This document shows, one piece after another, positions 1 to 8,500 of a stretch of DNA of 14,846 nt. Source of the DNA: a bacterium. Lineage in GTDB: Bacteria; Patescibacteriota; Saccharimonadia; UBA4664. The stretch spans positions 1 through 14,846 of the forward strand of contig DAIDKY010000014.1 of assembly GCA_027449805.1 (NCBI GenBank), given 5' to 3'. Position 1 is the stretch's first letter. Each line of letters opens with the position of its first letter. The notes under the pieces are model-generated. The model was not told the DNA's origin. It worked only from the letters and a program-made list of their open reading frames with translations, and made no database searches. A program made the translations under genes and the position numbers.

Positions 1-3000
1 TGGTTCGTGCCGAGTCATCGGGTCTACCACAGGGAGTCTATGATGAGCTTCATACTACATGGTCCAATTTACAGTACGTAGTGGAGGATTCGGAAATCAT
101 TTCACGTCTCGACCGTGCAATCGATCTATTAATCGCTAGGCGATCATTTCTCGAGTCGCTCTCGCCCTCGACCACAAGTTTTCAGATTAAGGAGCTTATC
201 AGGCATGTCGAGGCCATTAAGGATGATATTGATACTTATTTCGGTTGGTACCTCGAGCTTGGTGATGACGCGATAAGCTTGGATCCGTCGATCAGTCTTG
301 AGGATTTAAGTAAGCAAGATATCCCCGAGGCCGCTGGTCGCAGTGGTCACATTACCAGGCGATACCATAAGGCTAAAGCTGCCGCCCGACGTGAGCTTAG
401 GAGGCTCGACGCGGTGGCTAAGCAGGCCCAGAAGCTTAGCGACGCTATGGACTTTAGTTTTCTCTATAACAAAAACCGCGACATTTTTCATATTGGTTAT
501 TTCGCAACTACCAAGATACTAGACCCTTCAGTCTACGATCTACTGGCCAGCGAGGCGCGTATCGCTTCGCTGATCGCCGTCGCAACACGGCAGGTCACGG
601 TACGACACTGGTGGTCGCTCGGACGGAATGCCCGTAACGTCATGGATAGTGAGACACTCCTGTCGTGGAGTGGCACCATGTTTGAATACCTTATGCCATT
701 GCTGTTTATGGAGCGCTATGACCAGACCGTTCTAAGCAAGGCTGCCTACCAGGCCATCAACGTCCAGAAGGCCTACGCCAAGCAGCTCAACGTTCCATGG
801 GGAAGTTCGGAGTCGGCTCACTCCGACCTCGACTCGGAGAATACCTACCAGTATCATGCTTTCGGTGCGCCGCAACTAGCGGTTCAGTATGGGATCGAGA
901 CCGGTACCGTCATCGCTCCGTATGCTACGGGCTTAGCCATCCCGTTACGTCCAGAGGAGAGCTTCGACAACCTACGGAAACTCGAAGACATCGGTGGACG
1001 TGGTATCTATGGCTTCTTCGATGCCATTGACTTTCGTCGTCCTTATCGGCCGAGCGGCGAACGCGGTCTCATAGTCTATACCTACATGGCGCATCATCAG
1101 GGTATGATGCTCTCGGCTCTCAGTGAAGTGGTCAATGGCGGTGCGGCCGCTAAGATGTTCCAATCTGATCCACGGGTACATGCCGCTCGTAGCTTGCTTC
1201 AACAGAAGATTTCGAGATCGGCAGAACCATTACCTGATTACGAACTGGCGGCACCGAATCCTCTCCGCCCCATTAGTCCTATAGCTATGGCAACCGGAAC
1301 CAAGAGTCTTAATCAGCGAATACCACGTCAGGTTGTGCTCTCTAACGGTAACTATCGGGTAATGATCAATACAATGGGCGAGGGCTACAGCCGATGGGGC
1401 GAGTTTGAGCTTGGTCGTTGGAGGGCCGATGCTCTGGTATTGGCTGGTGGTAGTAGGCTATATCTAAGAGATAGCAGTGATGGGCGGGTTTGGTCGGCAA
1501 CCTATCGACCGGTTCCTCAAGATGATGAGACCTACGAGGTGGCCATGCTGCCAGAAAAGGTCACATTTACGCGTGAGCTCAATAAGATCGCGTCGCGTCT
1601 GGAAGTCATGGTCGCGCCAGATGCTAATATCGAGCTACGGTGGTTGACCCTCACTAACAAGAGCAAAACAACGCGACAGATCGAGGTCACTACGGCGATG
1701 GAGCTCGGCTTGGCACCTCACGAGGTACAGCAGAACCACCCATCGTTTAATCGCCTATTCATCGACACTGAGGTTCTTCCGGAACAGGACGGCATTCTGG
1801 CATGGCGGCGGAGCAGGTCGAGCGACGACCAGCCGGTCTGGGTAGCAAACTTATTGGTCAATCTGTCCGAGCCGGCGGTTCGTGCAGAACTGCAGACCGA
1901 TCGTGTTCTGTTTCAGGGGCGCTCCTCGAGCCTTGAGGCTCCAGCGGGGGTCATGGCGAGCGAGCCTGCACGAACGCCAACGGTCGATCCGATGACGGCG
2001 ATTAAGCAGACCGTCACCATCAAGCCCGGCGAGTCATCCGAGCTGATCGCATTGACGATCGCCGGTTCGAGTAGATCGGAGGTCCTCGATCTCGCTCAAC
2101 GCTATCGTCTACAGACGCAGGCCAAGCGGATTGCTCAGACGGCCTGGACTATGGCCGAGGCAGAGTTGCAGCGCCTCCAACTGCGCCACAGTGACGTCGA
2201 TCTCTTTCAACACTTGTCGGGCTATCTAACCTATCCGAACCGTCTACTCAAGACGGCCGCTCGCGGTCTCGTGGCAGGAGCGGGTAAGGGTCTTACCGGT
2301 GAAAGGGAGGATCTTGCCCAACCGCTCATGCTGCTAGTGGGTGATGTTCAGGATAGTAGTATGATCGGTCAGCTAGTACGAGCCGCGGCCTATCTTAACA
2401 ACCGGTCCTTTGAGCTTGGGCTTCTGATTGTGGTTAAACCGAGCCATATAATAGGGCACCATCTATACGAGACTACGGTTAAATTGACGCAAGATCTGGC
2501 GGGCTTGCTTGGCCCTAATATGGCGCCGCCGATTCGTGTCGTGATGCTCGATGAGATCTCGACCGCCACTCTGAAGGATTGTGTTAATGCGGCTAAGGTC
2601 GTTCTCGATGCTAGTGACGGTAGTCTTGCCGAGCAACTCGATGAGGTTCAGCGTATTGTGCGTTATAACTATCAGCTCACTACGCCGCCTCCCGAGGCTC
2701 TACCCGCTCGGTCTGTATCTGAGCTAGAGTATCCCAACTCTTACGGTGGATTTAGTGAAAAGGGTAAGGCTTACCATATCAAACTTGACGGCAAGAACAC
2801 GCCGGCTCCATGGGTCAATGTTCTGGCCAATAGCGTCTTCGGGACACTCGTAACGGAGCGCGGTGCCGGCTTTACCTGGGCGGGTAATAGCCAGCTTGGT
2901 CGGCTGACGCCGTGGCGCAATGATCCGGCTAATGATCGTGCTGCTGAGGCCTGGTACATTTGGGAGCCGGAGCGATCCCAGTTCTGGCCGGTCTTACCGG

Positions 3001-5117
3001 CGCTTGGCGAGGCTCCGTTCTTGGAGGTTGAGCACTCGCCCAGCTCATCGCGTTTTCGGGGTAAGCGCTCAGGGATCGGTTTTGAGGTGGAGATTACGGT
3101 ACCAAAGACCGACGCTGGACCGCGTTCGGTTAGGCTATCTCGGCTGGTTCTTACAAATACAACGACACGGCGTCGTGATCTTGTCATCGGCGCTGCTGCC
3201 GAGATGGTACTCGGAGCACAGCGCGAGTTGAGCCAACAGGAGGTTCGTAGCACCTGGGACACAGATCATCAAGTCCTCATGATGCGAACAAACAACGATC
3301 CATTGGTTGGGGCGGTTGTCTATTCGGCTCTCAATCGTTCGGTCCGCGACTACACCCTTGATCGTGCCGAGCTGATCTGCGACCCGGGCTCCGACCTACC
3401 GCAGGGTCTGGCCAACGTTGAGCTTCTCGGTCGTGTTGGTGTTGGCCTCGACCCCATGGCCGGCCTGCGTACGGACGTTAGCTTGGCGCCTGGCGAGATG
3501 ATTGAGATCGTCTGGTATCTAGGTACGGCCAACAATGAGCAACAGGTGGCAAAAGATCTTGATCAGCTCCGCGGTGGTAACTTTACTAAGGTGAAAGATA
3601 ATGTAGATGCGTGGTGGAGTGATCTGAGCGGTACCAAACTACAGATCAAAACGCCCGAGCGGAGTGCCGATATTCTCGTGAATAATTGGCTACCCCACCA
3701 GATCATTTCGGGTCGGCTATGGGGTCGTACGGGGTACTATCAATCGAGCGGTGCCTTTGGCTTTAGAGATCAGCTTCAAGATGTAATGGCACTCCTCTAC
3801 CTTGCACCGGAGATCGCCCGCAACCATATTTTAGAAGCAGCGCATCATCAGTTCGAGGAGGGGGACGTGCAGCACTGGTGGCAGCCGCTGACCAGACTCG
3901 GTCTGCGTACGCGCATGTCCGATGATCGGCTCTGGCTGCCCTACGTGGTGATGCGTTATATCGAGGTGACGGGCGACGACTCAATCCTACGTGTAAATAT
4001 TCCTTATCTCGACGGGCCCGCCTTAGCGATTGACCATAAAGACGCCTACTATGAGCCAAAGGTCTCCAAACAAAGCGGGAGCTTGCTCGAACACTGTAGC
4101 CGAGCCCTGGCCGTATCGATGCAGTTCGGTCGCCATGGTCTTCCTCTTATGGGGAGTGGCGACTGGTGTGACGGCTACGATCGTGTTGGCCATAATGGAA
4201 AAGGCGAGAGCGTCTGGCTCGGTTGGTTCATGATCTGCGTACTCGAGGATATGATCAAGCTCTATCGCAAGCATCGGATGACCTCGGAGGCGTCGAAGTA
4301 CGAGCGGGTCGTCATTAAGCTGCGCCAGGCCATTGATAAGGATGGCTGGGATGGTGAATGGTACCGTCGCGGCTACTACGATAACGGTGATCCATTGGGT
4401 TCGCGTAAGAGCGATGAGGGTCAGATCGACTCGTTGGCGCAGAGTTGGGCGGTACTGGCAGGGGGTGATAGAAGCAAACGAGTCGATCAGGCCATGGCCA
4501 GCGCTCTCGATAAGCTAGTCGATTACGAGTCCATGATAGTAAAGGTGCTGGCTGAGCCCTTCGATAAGACACGGAACGACCCTGGATACATCCGGGGCTA
4601 CTTGCCCGGTGTGCGCGAGAACGGGGGTCAGTACACCCATGGCTCGCTCTGGATCGCCATCGCCAGCGCAAGACAGGGTCGCGGCGATACGGCCGTCGAT
4701 CTCCTCCAGATTATGAACCCAATCATGCATAGCACCGAGACGCAACGGCTTGAGCGTTATGCTTTGGAACCATACGTTACTCCGGGTGATGTCTACGCGC
4801 TCGATAAGCAGGAGGGTATGGGCGGCTGGAGTTGGTACACCGGCTCGGCGGCCTGGATGTACCGCGCCTGGGTCGAAGAAATTCTTGGTCTCAAGATTAC
4901 ACAGGGCAACCGGCTTGCCATCGAACCGGTCATCCCGGCAGACTGGCCTGGCTTTGAGCTCATCTATCGATTTGGCGCAACACCATATCGTGTGGTGGTG
5001 CACAACAAGGTTGCGGAAGGAAAGTCCAGACAGTCCCTCGATGGCGTCGTAACCAACCCAGGACCGATCAAGATGGTCGATGATGGCAGCGAGCATCTAG
5101 TGGAGTATTGGTGTTGA
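1..5117 (+). CDS. Cyclic beta-1,2-glucan synthase, C-terminal part (5' end cut by window edge)
   Basis: This is the C-terminal 1700 or so residues of an NdvB/Cgs-type enzyme, which makes cyclic beta-1,2-glucan from UDP-glucose and trims chain length by phosphorolysis. The frame is open from base 3, so the GTG at 81 is not the true start; family members are about 2800 residues and carry the membrane GT84 domain upstream. Visible in order: a glycoamylase-like cyclization region (about 500-1260; SWSGTMFEYLMP, VPWGSSES, YMAHHQGMML), a first GH94 beta-sandwich (about 1320-2050), a second one (about 2780-3500; TPAPWVN, GFTWAGNS, LTPWRNDP), then the GH94 (alpha/alpha)6 catalytic domain (about 3680-4860; GYYQSSGAFGFRDQLQDVMA, DVQHWWQP, GESVWLGWF, YTHGSLW, GGWSWYTGSAAWMYR). 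The catalytic-loop motif reads DWCDG instead of the usual DWNDG, with both Asp kept. No frameshift or internal stop is seen. The family assignment is firm; product linkage and ring size cannot be read from the sequence. Confidence 0.93.
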   Translation, partial: VRAESSGLPQGVYDELHTTWSNLQYVVEDSEIISRLDRAIDLLIARRSFLESLSPSTTSFQIKELIRHVEAIKDDIDTYFGWYLELGDDAISLDPSISLEDLSKQDIPEAAGRSGHITRRYHKAKAAARRELRRLDAVAKQAQKLSDAMDFSFLYNKNRDIFHIGYFATTKILDPSVYDLLASEARIASLIAVATRQVTVRHWWSLGRNARNVMDSETLLSWSGTMFEYLMPLLFMERYDQTVLSKAAYQAINVQKAYAKQLNVPWGSSESAHSDLDSENTYQYHAFGAPQLAVQYGIETGTVIAPYATGLAIPLRPEESFDNLRKLEDIGGRGIYGFFDAIDFRRPYRPSGERGLIVYTYMAHHQGMMLSALSEVVNGGAAAKMFQSDPRVHAARSLLQQKISRSAEPLPDYELAAPNPLRPISPIAMATGTKSLNQRIPRQVVLSNGNYRVMINTMGEGYSRWGEFELGRWRADALVLAGGSRLYLRDSSDGRVWSATYRPVPQDDETYEVAMLPEKVTFTRELNKIASRLEVMVAPDANIELRWLTLTNKSKTTRQIEVTTAMELGLAPHEVQQNHPSFNRLFIDTEVLPEQDGILAWRRSRSSDDQPVWVANLLVNLSEPAVRAELQTDRVLFQGRSSSLEAPAGVMASEPARTPTVDPMTAIKQTVTIKPGESSELIALTIAGSSRSEVLDLAQRYRLQTQAKRIAQTAWTMAEAELQRLQLRHSDVDLFQHLSGYLTYPNRLLKTAARGLVAGAGKGLTGEREDLAQPLMLLVGDVQDSSMIGQLVRAAAYLNNRSFELGLLIVVKPSHIIGHHLYETTVKLTQDLAGLLGPNMAPPIRVVMLDEISTATLKDCVNAAKVVLDASDGSLAEQLDEVQRIVRYNYQLTTPPPEALPARSVSELEYPNSYGGFSEKGKAYHIKLDGKNTPAPWVNVLANSVFGTLVTERGAGFTWAGNSQLGRLTPWRNDPANDRAAEAWYIWEPERSQFWPVLPALGEAPFLEVEHSPSSSRFRGKRSGIGFEVEITVPKTDAGPRSVRLSRLVLTNTTTRRRDLVIGAAAEMVLGAQRELSQQEVRSTWDTDHQVLMMRTNNDPLVGAVVYSALNRSVRDYTLDRAELICDPGSDLPQGLANVELLGRVGVGLDPMAGLRTDVSLAPGEMIEIVWYLGTANNEQQVAKDLDQLRGGNFTKVKDNVDAWWSDLSGTKLQIKTPERSADILVNNWLPHQIISGRLWGRTGYYQSSGAFGFRDQLQDVMALLYLAPEIARNHILEAAHHQFEEGDVQHWWQPLTRLGLRTRMSDDRLWLPYVVMRYIEVTGDDSILRVNIPYLDGPALAIDHKDAYYEPKVSKQSGSLLEHCSRALAVSMQFGRHGLPLMGSGDWCDGYDRVGHNGKGESVWLGWFMICVLEDMIKLYRKHRMTSEASKYERVVIKLRQAIDKDGWDGEWYRRGYYDNGDPLGSRKSDEGQIDSLAQSWAVLAGGDRSKRVDQAMASALDKLVDYESMIVKVLAEPFDKTRNDPGYIRGYLPGVRENGGQYTHGSLWIAIASARQGRGDTAVDLLQIMNPIMHSTETQRLERYALEPYVTPGDVYALDKQEGMGGWSWYTGSAAWMYRAWVEEILGLKITQGNRLAIEPVIPADWPGFELIYRFGATPYRVVVHNKVAEGKSRQSLDGVVTNPGPIKMVDDGSEHLVEYWC

Positions 5118-5122
5118 TAAGG

Positions 5123-5128
5123 TATACT
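5123..5128 (+). promoter_or_regulatory. -10 box TATACT, leaderless-type promoter of the phosphatase-family gene
   Basis: TATACT matches the sigma-70 -10 consensus at 5 of 6 positions. It is followed by seven bases and then the ATG at 5136, so transcription would begin at or next to the start codon. There is no Shine-Dalgarno sequence and no clear -35 box. It lies between the cgs stop and the next gene, which suggests that 5136-6883 is a separate transcription unit. Confidence 0.6.
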
Positions 5129-5135
5129 CATTGAT

Positions 5136-5894
5136 ATGCAGCATAATGCTTTTATTGCTCTCCTAAAGGAACTCCATCTTGCCGGAGATCTTAATCGTAA
5201 TACCCCGGAGGCCAACCGGCAGGCTATCCGCGAACTGATCGCCGGCAACAGCTACTGGACTTTCGATGCCGACAGAGAAGGGATTACCGAATGGGACTAC
5301 GATGAGCTGGTGAAGATAGTCGCCAAGCAACTCGGTCTGAGCCCTGAGCAGTTTAACTCCGAGCAGGGCCCCTATATAGACCCAGAGTTGGCGGCTAACG
5401 GTCTTTATGAGCTACGCAATCAACTCGAAGCCGCAGCCAAGGCCCGGCAGCGGGTGCTCTTTGCGACTTCGCACCCTGGTTCGCTGCTCGGTTTATACAC
5501 CGTTTTAGTACAAAGGGTTAATGACCTTGGTGGTGTGGTCTGTCGTCTCGATGAACCCAAGGAGGCACCCGAGCAGCGTTGGCTCGATGACGTTATGGGT
5601 GTCATTATGCTATCGGACGAAGGAAACCTTATGCATACCCATACCGACAATGGTATGCGTGAACTGATTCGGGAACAGAAGCCTGATCTGGTGGTGGGAG
5701 ACCATGGTTTCGTTATGGCGGCCATCAACGAGAAGTATCCGGCTGTGGCATTCTTCGACGTTGATGACCCTGCCTTGCCACTCATGGCTTACCGTTATCC
5801 GGAACGCGTACTGGCGATACCGCTCAACGATAACCAGACTAACACTCGTTCGGCAAAGCTCGCCGAGGCTCTCTGGAACGTAAGTCTCGACTAA
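5136..5894 (+). CDS. Actinobacterial-type phosphatase-family protein, substrate unknown
   Basis: A 252-residue soluble protein with no signal peptide or membrane segment. Its pattern agrees, from memory, with a family annotated simply as 'phosphatase' in Streptomyces and related Actinobacteria: an N-terminal LAGDLNRNTPEAN segment, a YW...ITEWDYDEL stretch, YIDPELAANGLYEL, then a Rossmann-like half with VLFATSHPGSLLGLY (about residue 110), HTHTDNGMRELI, PDLVVGDHGFVMAAI and FFDVDDPALPLM, and a basic/polar C-terminus (PLNDNQTNT). The GDHG and DVDDPAL segments and the His-rich HTHT are the likely active-site elements. The reaction has not, to my knowledge, been established for this family, so 'phosphatase' is a name rather than a demonstrated function. 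The ATG sits just behind a TATACT box, and the stop overlaps the next start (TAATG), so the two genes are probably coupled. No paralogous or truncated region is visible. Confidence 0.7.
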   Translation: MQHNAFIALLKELHLAGDLNRNTPEANRQAIRELIAGNSYWTFDADREGITEWDYDELVKIVAKQLGLSPEQFNSEQGPYIDPELAANGLYELRNQLEAAAKARQRVLFATSHPGSLLGLYTVLVQRVNDLGGVVCRLDEPKEAPEQRWLDDVMGVIMLSDEGNLMHTHTDNGMRELIREQKPDLVVGDHGFVMAAINEKYPAVAFFDVDDPALPLMAYRYPERVLAIPLNDNQTNTRSAKLAEALWNVSLD

Positions 5895-6883
5895 TGACGG
5901 AATCGGGAACGGATTTTAATGTCGAGGAGATCGCGGAGCGACTCGAGTCAGATCTGCTTGAGTTCCTGCGCTCGCGTTCTATTGCCGTTGAGTCTATCGA
6001 ACTGGTTGGGCTAAAAGGGGCGGGGGACTCATCAACTGTCTATGCCATTCTCATTGACGGCGTCTACCATACGCTTAAGGTTTATCGCGAGGAGGCGGCT
6101 TTTCAGCGTGAGATTAGGCATCTACGACGTCAGATACCCAAAGACCGTTCGGTCCTAGTTTGGCCTGCCTCGAGTAATCGCTTTCATTATTTTATAGTTA
6201 TAATCGAGGTTCCCGATGGCTCCCAACTCCATGAACGTATGCTCTCACCGATTGTCTCGGAACAGTTAAGTCACTGTTTGATTCAATTTCACTCGCTACG
6301 TTACCGTAAGTCGACAGTTCAACCACAGCAGGTCATCGAAGTCTTTGATGAAGCCTCCACCGATGCGCTAGCTCACGCCGGGCTCTTTGGAAAAGACCTC
6401 GATACCAAGAAGCTAGCCAACCTGATCGGCAAGGCCAAGGTCTATGTCGGGGCCAACCGGTCGATGTTCGCCGTCAAACGTTCGCGGGCTCATAATGACC
6501 TCTGGTGGGCGAACGTCATCGTAGCCGAGGAAGACGTCTACATGATCGACTGGGAGAATCTGGGTCGCGATGATTACTGTCGTGATCTGTCGTTCTTCCG
6601 CATTATGATTAACTACGAACGGACGACCGCTCCGGTGAGCATGTGGGATGATGAGGTAGATAATATTGCTTTCGATACCTTTTACCAGCCGATTCTAGAA
6701 CGCTACGTCGAAGTCTTCGATGACCACACTTTCTGGCAGCGTTACGGGCTGTACGCTTTCCAGCAGGCCTGTCTCAACTTCTCGCGCGCCTACTACGGTG
6801 ATCGTAGGGGTGTACCGGCGAGTCTGGCCATCATAAAAACCGGTATGCGTTTCTTTGAGGAATACTGCCTCCAAGCTGAATAA
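5894..6883 (+). CDS. APH/choline-kinase-fold small-molecule kinase, substrate unknown
   Basis: A 329-residue protein with the hallmarks of the aminoglycoside phosphotransferase/choline kinase fold. The N-lobe has a Gly-containing loop (LKGAGDSSTVYAI, residues 40-52) and a likely ATP-binding lysine at 62 (LKVYR). The C-lobe has the Brenner-type catalytic loop HNDLWWANVI (H200, D202, N207) and the metal-binding motif IDWEN (D219), followed by DLSFFRI. Such enzymes phosphorylate choline, sugars, amino acids, methylthioribose or aminoglycosides; nothing here identifies the substrate. The first A of its ATG is the last base of the upstream TAA, with no strong ribosome-binding site, pointing to translational coupling with the phosphatase-family gene. 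The phosphatase-like/kinase pairing, next to a GH94 enzyme, hints at phospho-sugar metabolism, but that is inference. Antibiotic resistance is possible but unsupported. Confidence 0.75.
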   Translation: MTESGTDFNVEEIAERLESDLLEFLRSRSIAVESIELVGLKGAGDSSTVYAILIDGVYHTLKVYREEAAFQREIRHLRRQIPKDRSVLVWPASSNRFHYFIVIIEVPDGSQLHERMLSPIVSEQLSHCLIQFHSLRYRKSTVQPQQVIEVFDEASTDALAHAGLFGKDLDTKKLANLIGKAKVYVGANRSMFAVKRSRAHNDLWWANVIVAEEDVYMIDWENLGRDDYCRDLSFFRIMINYERTTAPVSMWDDEVDNIAFDTFYQPILERYVEVFDDHTFWQRYGLYAFQQACLNFSRAYYGDRRGVPASLAIIKTGMRFFEEYCLQAE

Positions 6884-6911
6884 GCGTTCGGTTTCTGTAT
6901 GTAGACCCATC

Positions 6912-6920
6912 TGGTACAAT
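6912..6920 (+). promoter_or_regulatory. Extended -10 (TGGTACAAT) of ruvAB, leaderless type
   Basis: An extended -10 element, TG-N-TACAAT, ends six bases before the ruvA ATG at 6927. No Shine-Dalgarno sequence lies between, and the -35 region is poor (TTTCTG at 17-base spacing). The predicted transcript would start at or within a base or two of the start codon. Confidence 0.6.
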
Positions 6921-6926
6921 ACCCTT

Positions 6927-7484
6927 ATGATCGCAACGCTCTCTGGAACCGTCTCCGAGAAGCTGGGGGAGAGTCTGGTACTCGAACTCGGCGGCGTTGG
7001 CTATGAGGTTTTGGTGACCGTCGAAGACTGGGGCGGTACCAAGGTCGGCCAGAAGCTGCGGCTTTATATTCATGAGCAGCTGCGCGAAGACGTTCATAAT
7101 CTCTACGGCTTTCGTACGCTGGCGGCCAAGGATCTCTTTACCGAACTGCTCGGCGTCAACGGTGTTGGGCCCAAGGTAGCGCTGGCGATTTTGAGTGCAG
7201 CCGGAGAGGCCCGTCTGCGCCAGGCGATTGCCAGTGGCGACCCGGGGCTATTGCGCGGAGTCAGCGGAGTCGGGCCCAAGACGGCCCAGCGCATCATCGT
7301 CGAGTTGCGCGGACGGGTCGAGGAGGGGAGCGGCCTTGCTCCGGTGGCCGATAGTACCTATCAGGCGCTGGTGGGGCTCGGTTATACGCCCGCTCAGGCC
7401 ACGGCGGCCGTCAACGCCTTGCCGGACGACCTTGTCGGCGAGGAGGCACGCATCAAAGCGGCGCTTAAGGGGATGAACTCATGA
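6927..7484 (+). CDS. ruvA: Holliday junction branch migration protein RuvA
   Basis: RuvA binds the four-way Holliday junction as a tetramer and loads the RuvB motor in recombination and fork repair. The 185-residue protein has the OB-fold domain ([32 protein letters not shown]), two helix-hairpin-helix motifs ([15 protein letters not shown] and [15 protein letters not shown]), an acidic flexible linker ([10 protein letters not shown]) and the RuvB-contacting domain III ([18 protein letters not shown]). The start at 6927 is chosen because MIATLSGTV is the family N-terminus; the frame is open back to 6855, but that extension (NKRSVSVCRPIW) has no family match and would contain the promoter. It overlaps ruvB by four bases (ATGA), the usual coupled arrangement. 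ruvC, often upstream, is absent here. Length is slightly below the usual 190-205 residues. Confidence 0.97.
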   Translation: MIATLSGTVSEKLGESLVLELGGVGYEVLVTVEDWGGTKVGQKLRLYIHEQLREDVHNLYGFRTLAAKDLFTELLGVNGVGPKVALAILSAAGEARLRQAIASGDPGLLRGVSGVGPKTAQRIIVELRGRVEEGSGLAPVADSTYQALVGLGYTPAQATAAVNALPDDLVGEEARIKAALKGMNS

Positions 7485-8500
7485 TCGAGCGCTTAGTCGA
7501 TCCGACGGTACCAGAAGAAGAGATCGAAGCCGGCGAAGAGCGCGTTTTTGAGAACCTGCGTCCACGTTCATTCGCAGCATACATCGGTCAGACGGCGCTA
7601 AAAGATAACTTAGCGATGGCCATCCAAGCCGCCCAGGGTCGCGACGAGCCGATCGACCATGTTCTTCTCTACGGACCGCCGGGACTCGGTAAGACGACCA
7701 TGGCTGGAGTCATCGCTGCCGAGCTCGGAACGGGCTTTAAAGTAACCTCCGGTCCGGCCATTGAGCGGGCCGGCGATCTGGCCAGCCTTTTGACCAACTT
7801 GGCCGAGGGCGATGTTCTCTTTATCGATGAGATCCACCGTTTGCCACGCACCGTCGAGGAGGTACTTTACCCGGCGATGGAAGACTTCGGCCTTGATCTC
7901 ATGCTGGGCAAGGGCCCGGCGGCCAAGAGTATTCGGTTAGATCTGCCGCGTTTTACGATTATCGGAGCGACGACTCGAGCCGGTGCGTTGAGCGCTCCGT
8001 TACGCGATCGCTTTGGCCACGTTCATCGCCTTGAGTTTTATGAGCCGGCCGAGATGCGCGAGATACTTAAACGGTCGGCCGGAATCCTCGGTATGCATCT
8101 CGACGACGCAGCTGCTGACGAGATAGCCTCTCGTTCGCGCCTCACGCCGCGCATCGCCAATCGACTGCTCAAGCGCGTACGCGACTACGCCGCCGTAAAG
8201 GGCGACGGGGTTGTTACCCTTAAGCTGGCACGCCGGGCGCTTGATCTTCTCGAGATCGACCCTCTCGGGCTCGACGCTTCGGACCGGCGGCTACTCAGTG
8301 CAATTATTGAACATTACCAAGGCGGCCCGGTCGGGGTCGAGACTCTGGCGGCCATCTGCGCCGAGGAGCGCACTACCATCGAAGATGTCTATGAGCCGTA
8401 TCTCATGCAGATCGGCATGCTCGAACGCACCACCCGCGGGCGCAAGGCGACACCGAAGGCATATCTGCATCTGGGGGTCGAGCCGCCAGCTTCTAATTAG
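7481..8500 (+). CDS. ruvB: Holliday junction branch migration ATPase RuvB
   Basis: RuvB is the hexameric AAA+ helicase motor that pumps DNA through the RuvA-bound junction. The 339 residues cover the whole family: an N-terminal [12 protein letters not shown] segment, Walker [10 protein letters not shown] (65-73), Walker [10 protein letters not shown] (113-121), sensor 1 [11 protein letters not shown] (161-171), arginine-finger segment APLRDRFG (172-179), sensor 2 [19 protein letters not shown], and the C-terminal winged helix ([33 protein letters not shown]). The ATG lies in the ATGA overlap with the ruvA stop, with a modest GGGG site about ten bases upstream inside ruvA. Its last eight bases overlap the end of the convergent pilin gene, so there is no terminator between them. 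All catalytic motifs are intact. Confidence 0.98.
   Translation: MIERLVDPTVPEEEIEAGEERVFENLRPRSFAAYIGQTALKDNLAMAIQAAQGRDEPIDHVLLYGPPGLGKTTMAGVIAAELGTGFKVTSGPAIERAGDLASLLTNLAEGDVLFIDEIHRLPRTVEEVLYPAMEDFGLDLMLGKGPAAKSIRLDLPRFTIIGATTRAGALSAPLRDRFGHVHRLEFYEPAEMREILKRSAGILGMHLDDAAADEIASRSRLTPRIANRLLKRVRDYAAVKGDGVVTLKLARRALDLLEIDPLGLDASDRRLLSAIIEHYQGGPVGVETLAAICAEERTTIEDVYEPYLMQIGMLERTTRGRKATPKAYLHLGVEPPASN

Noticed and set aside
2771..3262. 163-codon open frame on the minus strand inside the glucan synthase gene
   Set aside because: It is antisense to well-conserved GH94 sequence (TPAPWVN, LTPWRNDP). Its translation is Ser/Arg/Pro-rich with no motif, typical of a shadow frame in moderately GC-rich DNA.
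4515..5096. 193-codon open frame on the minus strand inside the glucan synthase gene
   Set aside because: It lies opposite the intact, conserved end of the GH94 domain, has no ribosome-binding site or -10 box, and shows no family motif.
5894..6883. Aminoglycoside-resistance gene
   Set aside because: Only the general kinase fold motifs are visible. The neighbours are housekeeping genes and there is no mobile-element context, so a resistance label is not supported.
6855..6926. Longer RuvA starting 24 codons upstream
   Set aside because: The extension is not RuvA-like, overlaps the end of the kinase gene and would include the TGGTACAAT promoter element. MIATLSGTV at 6927 is the family N-terminus.
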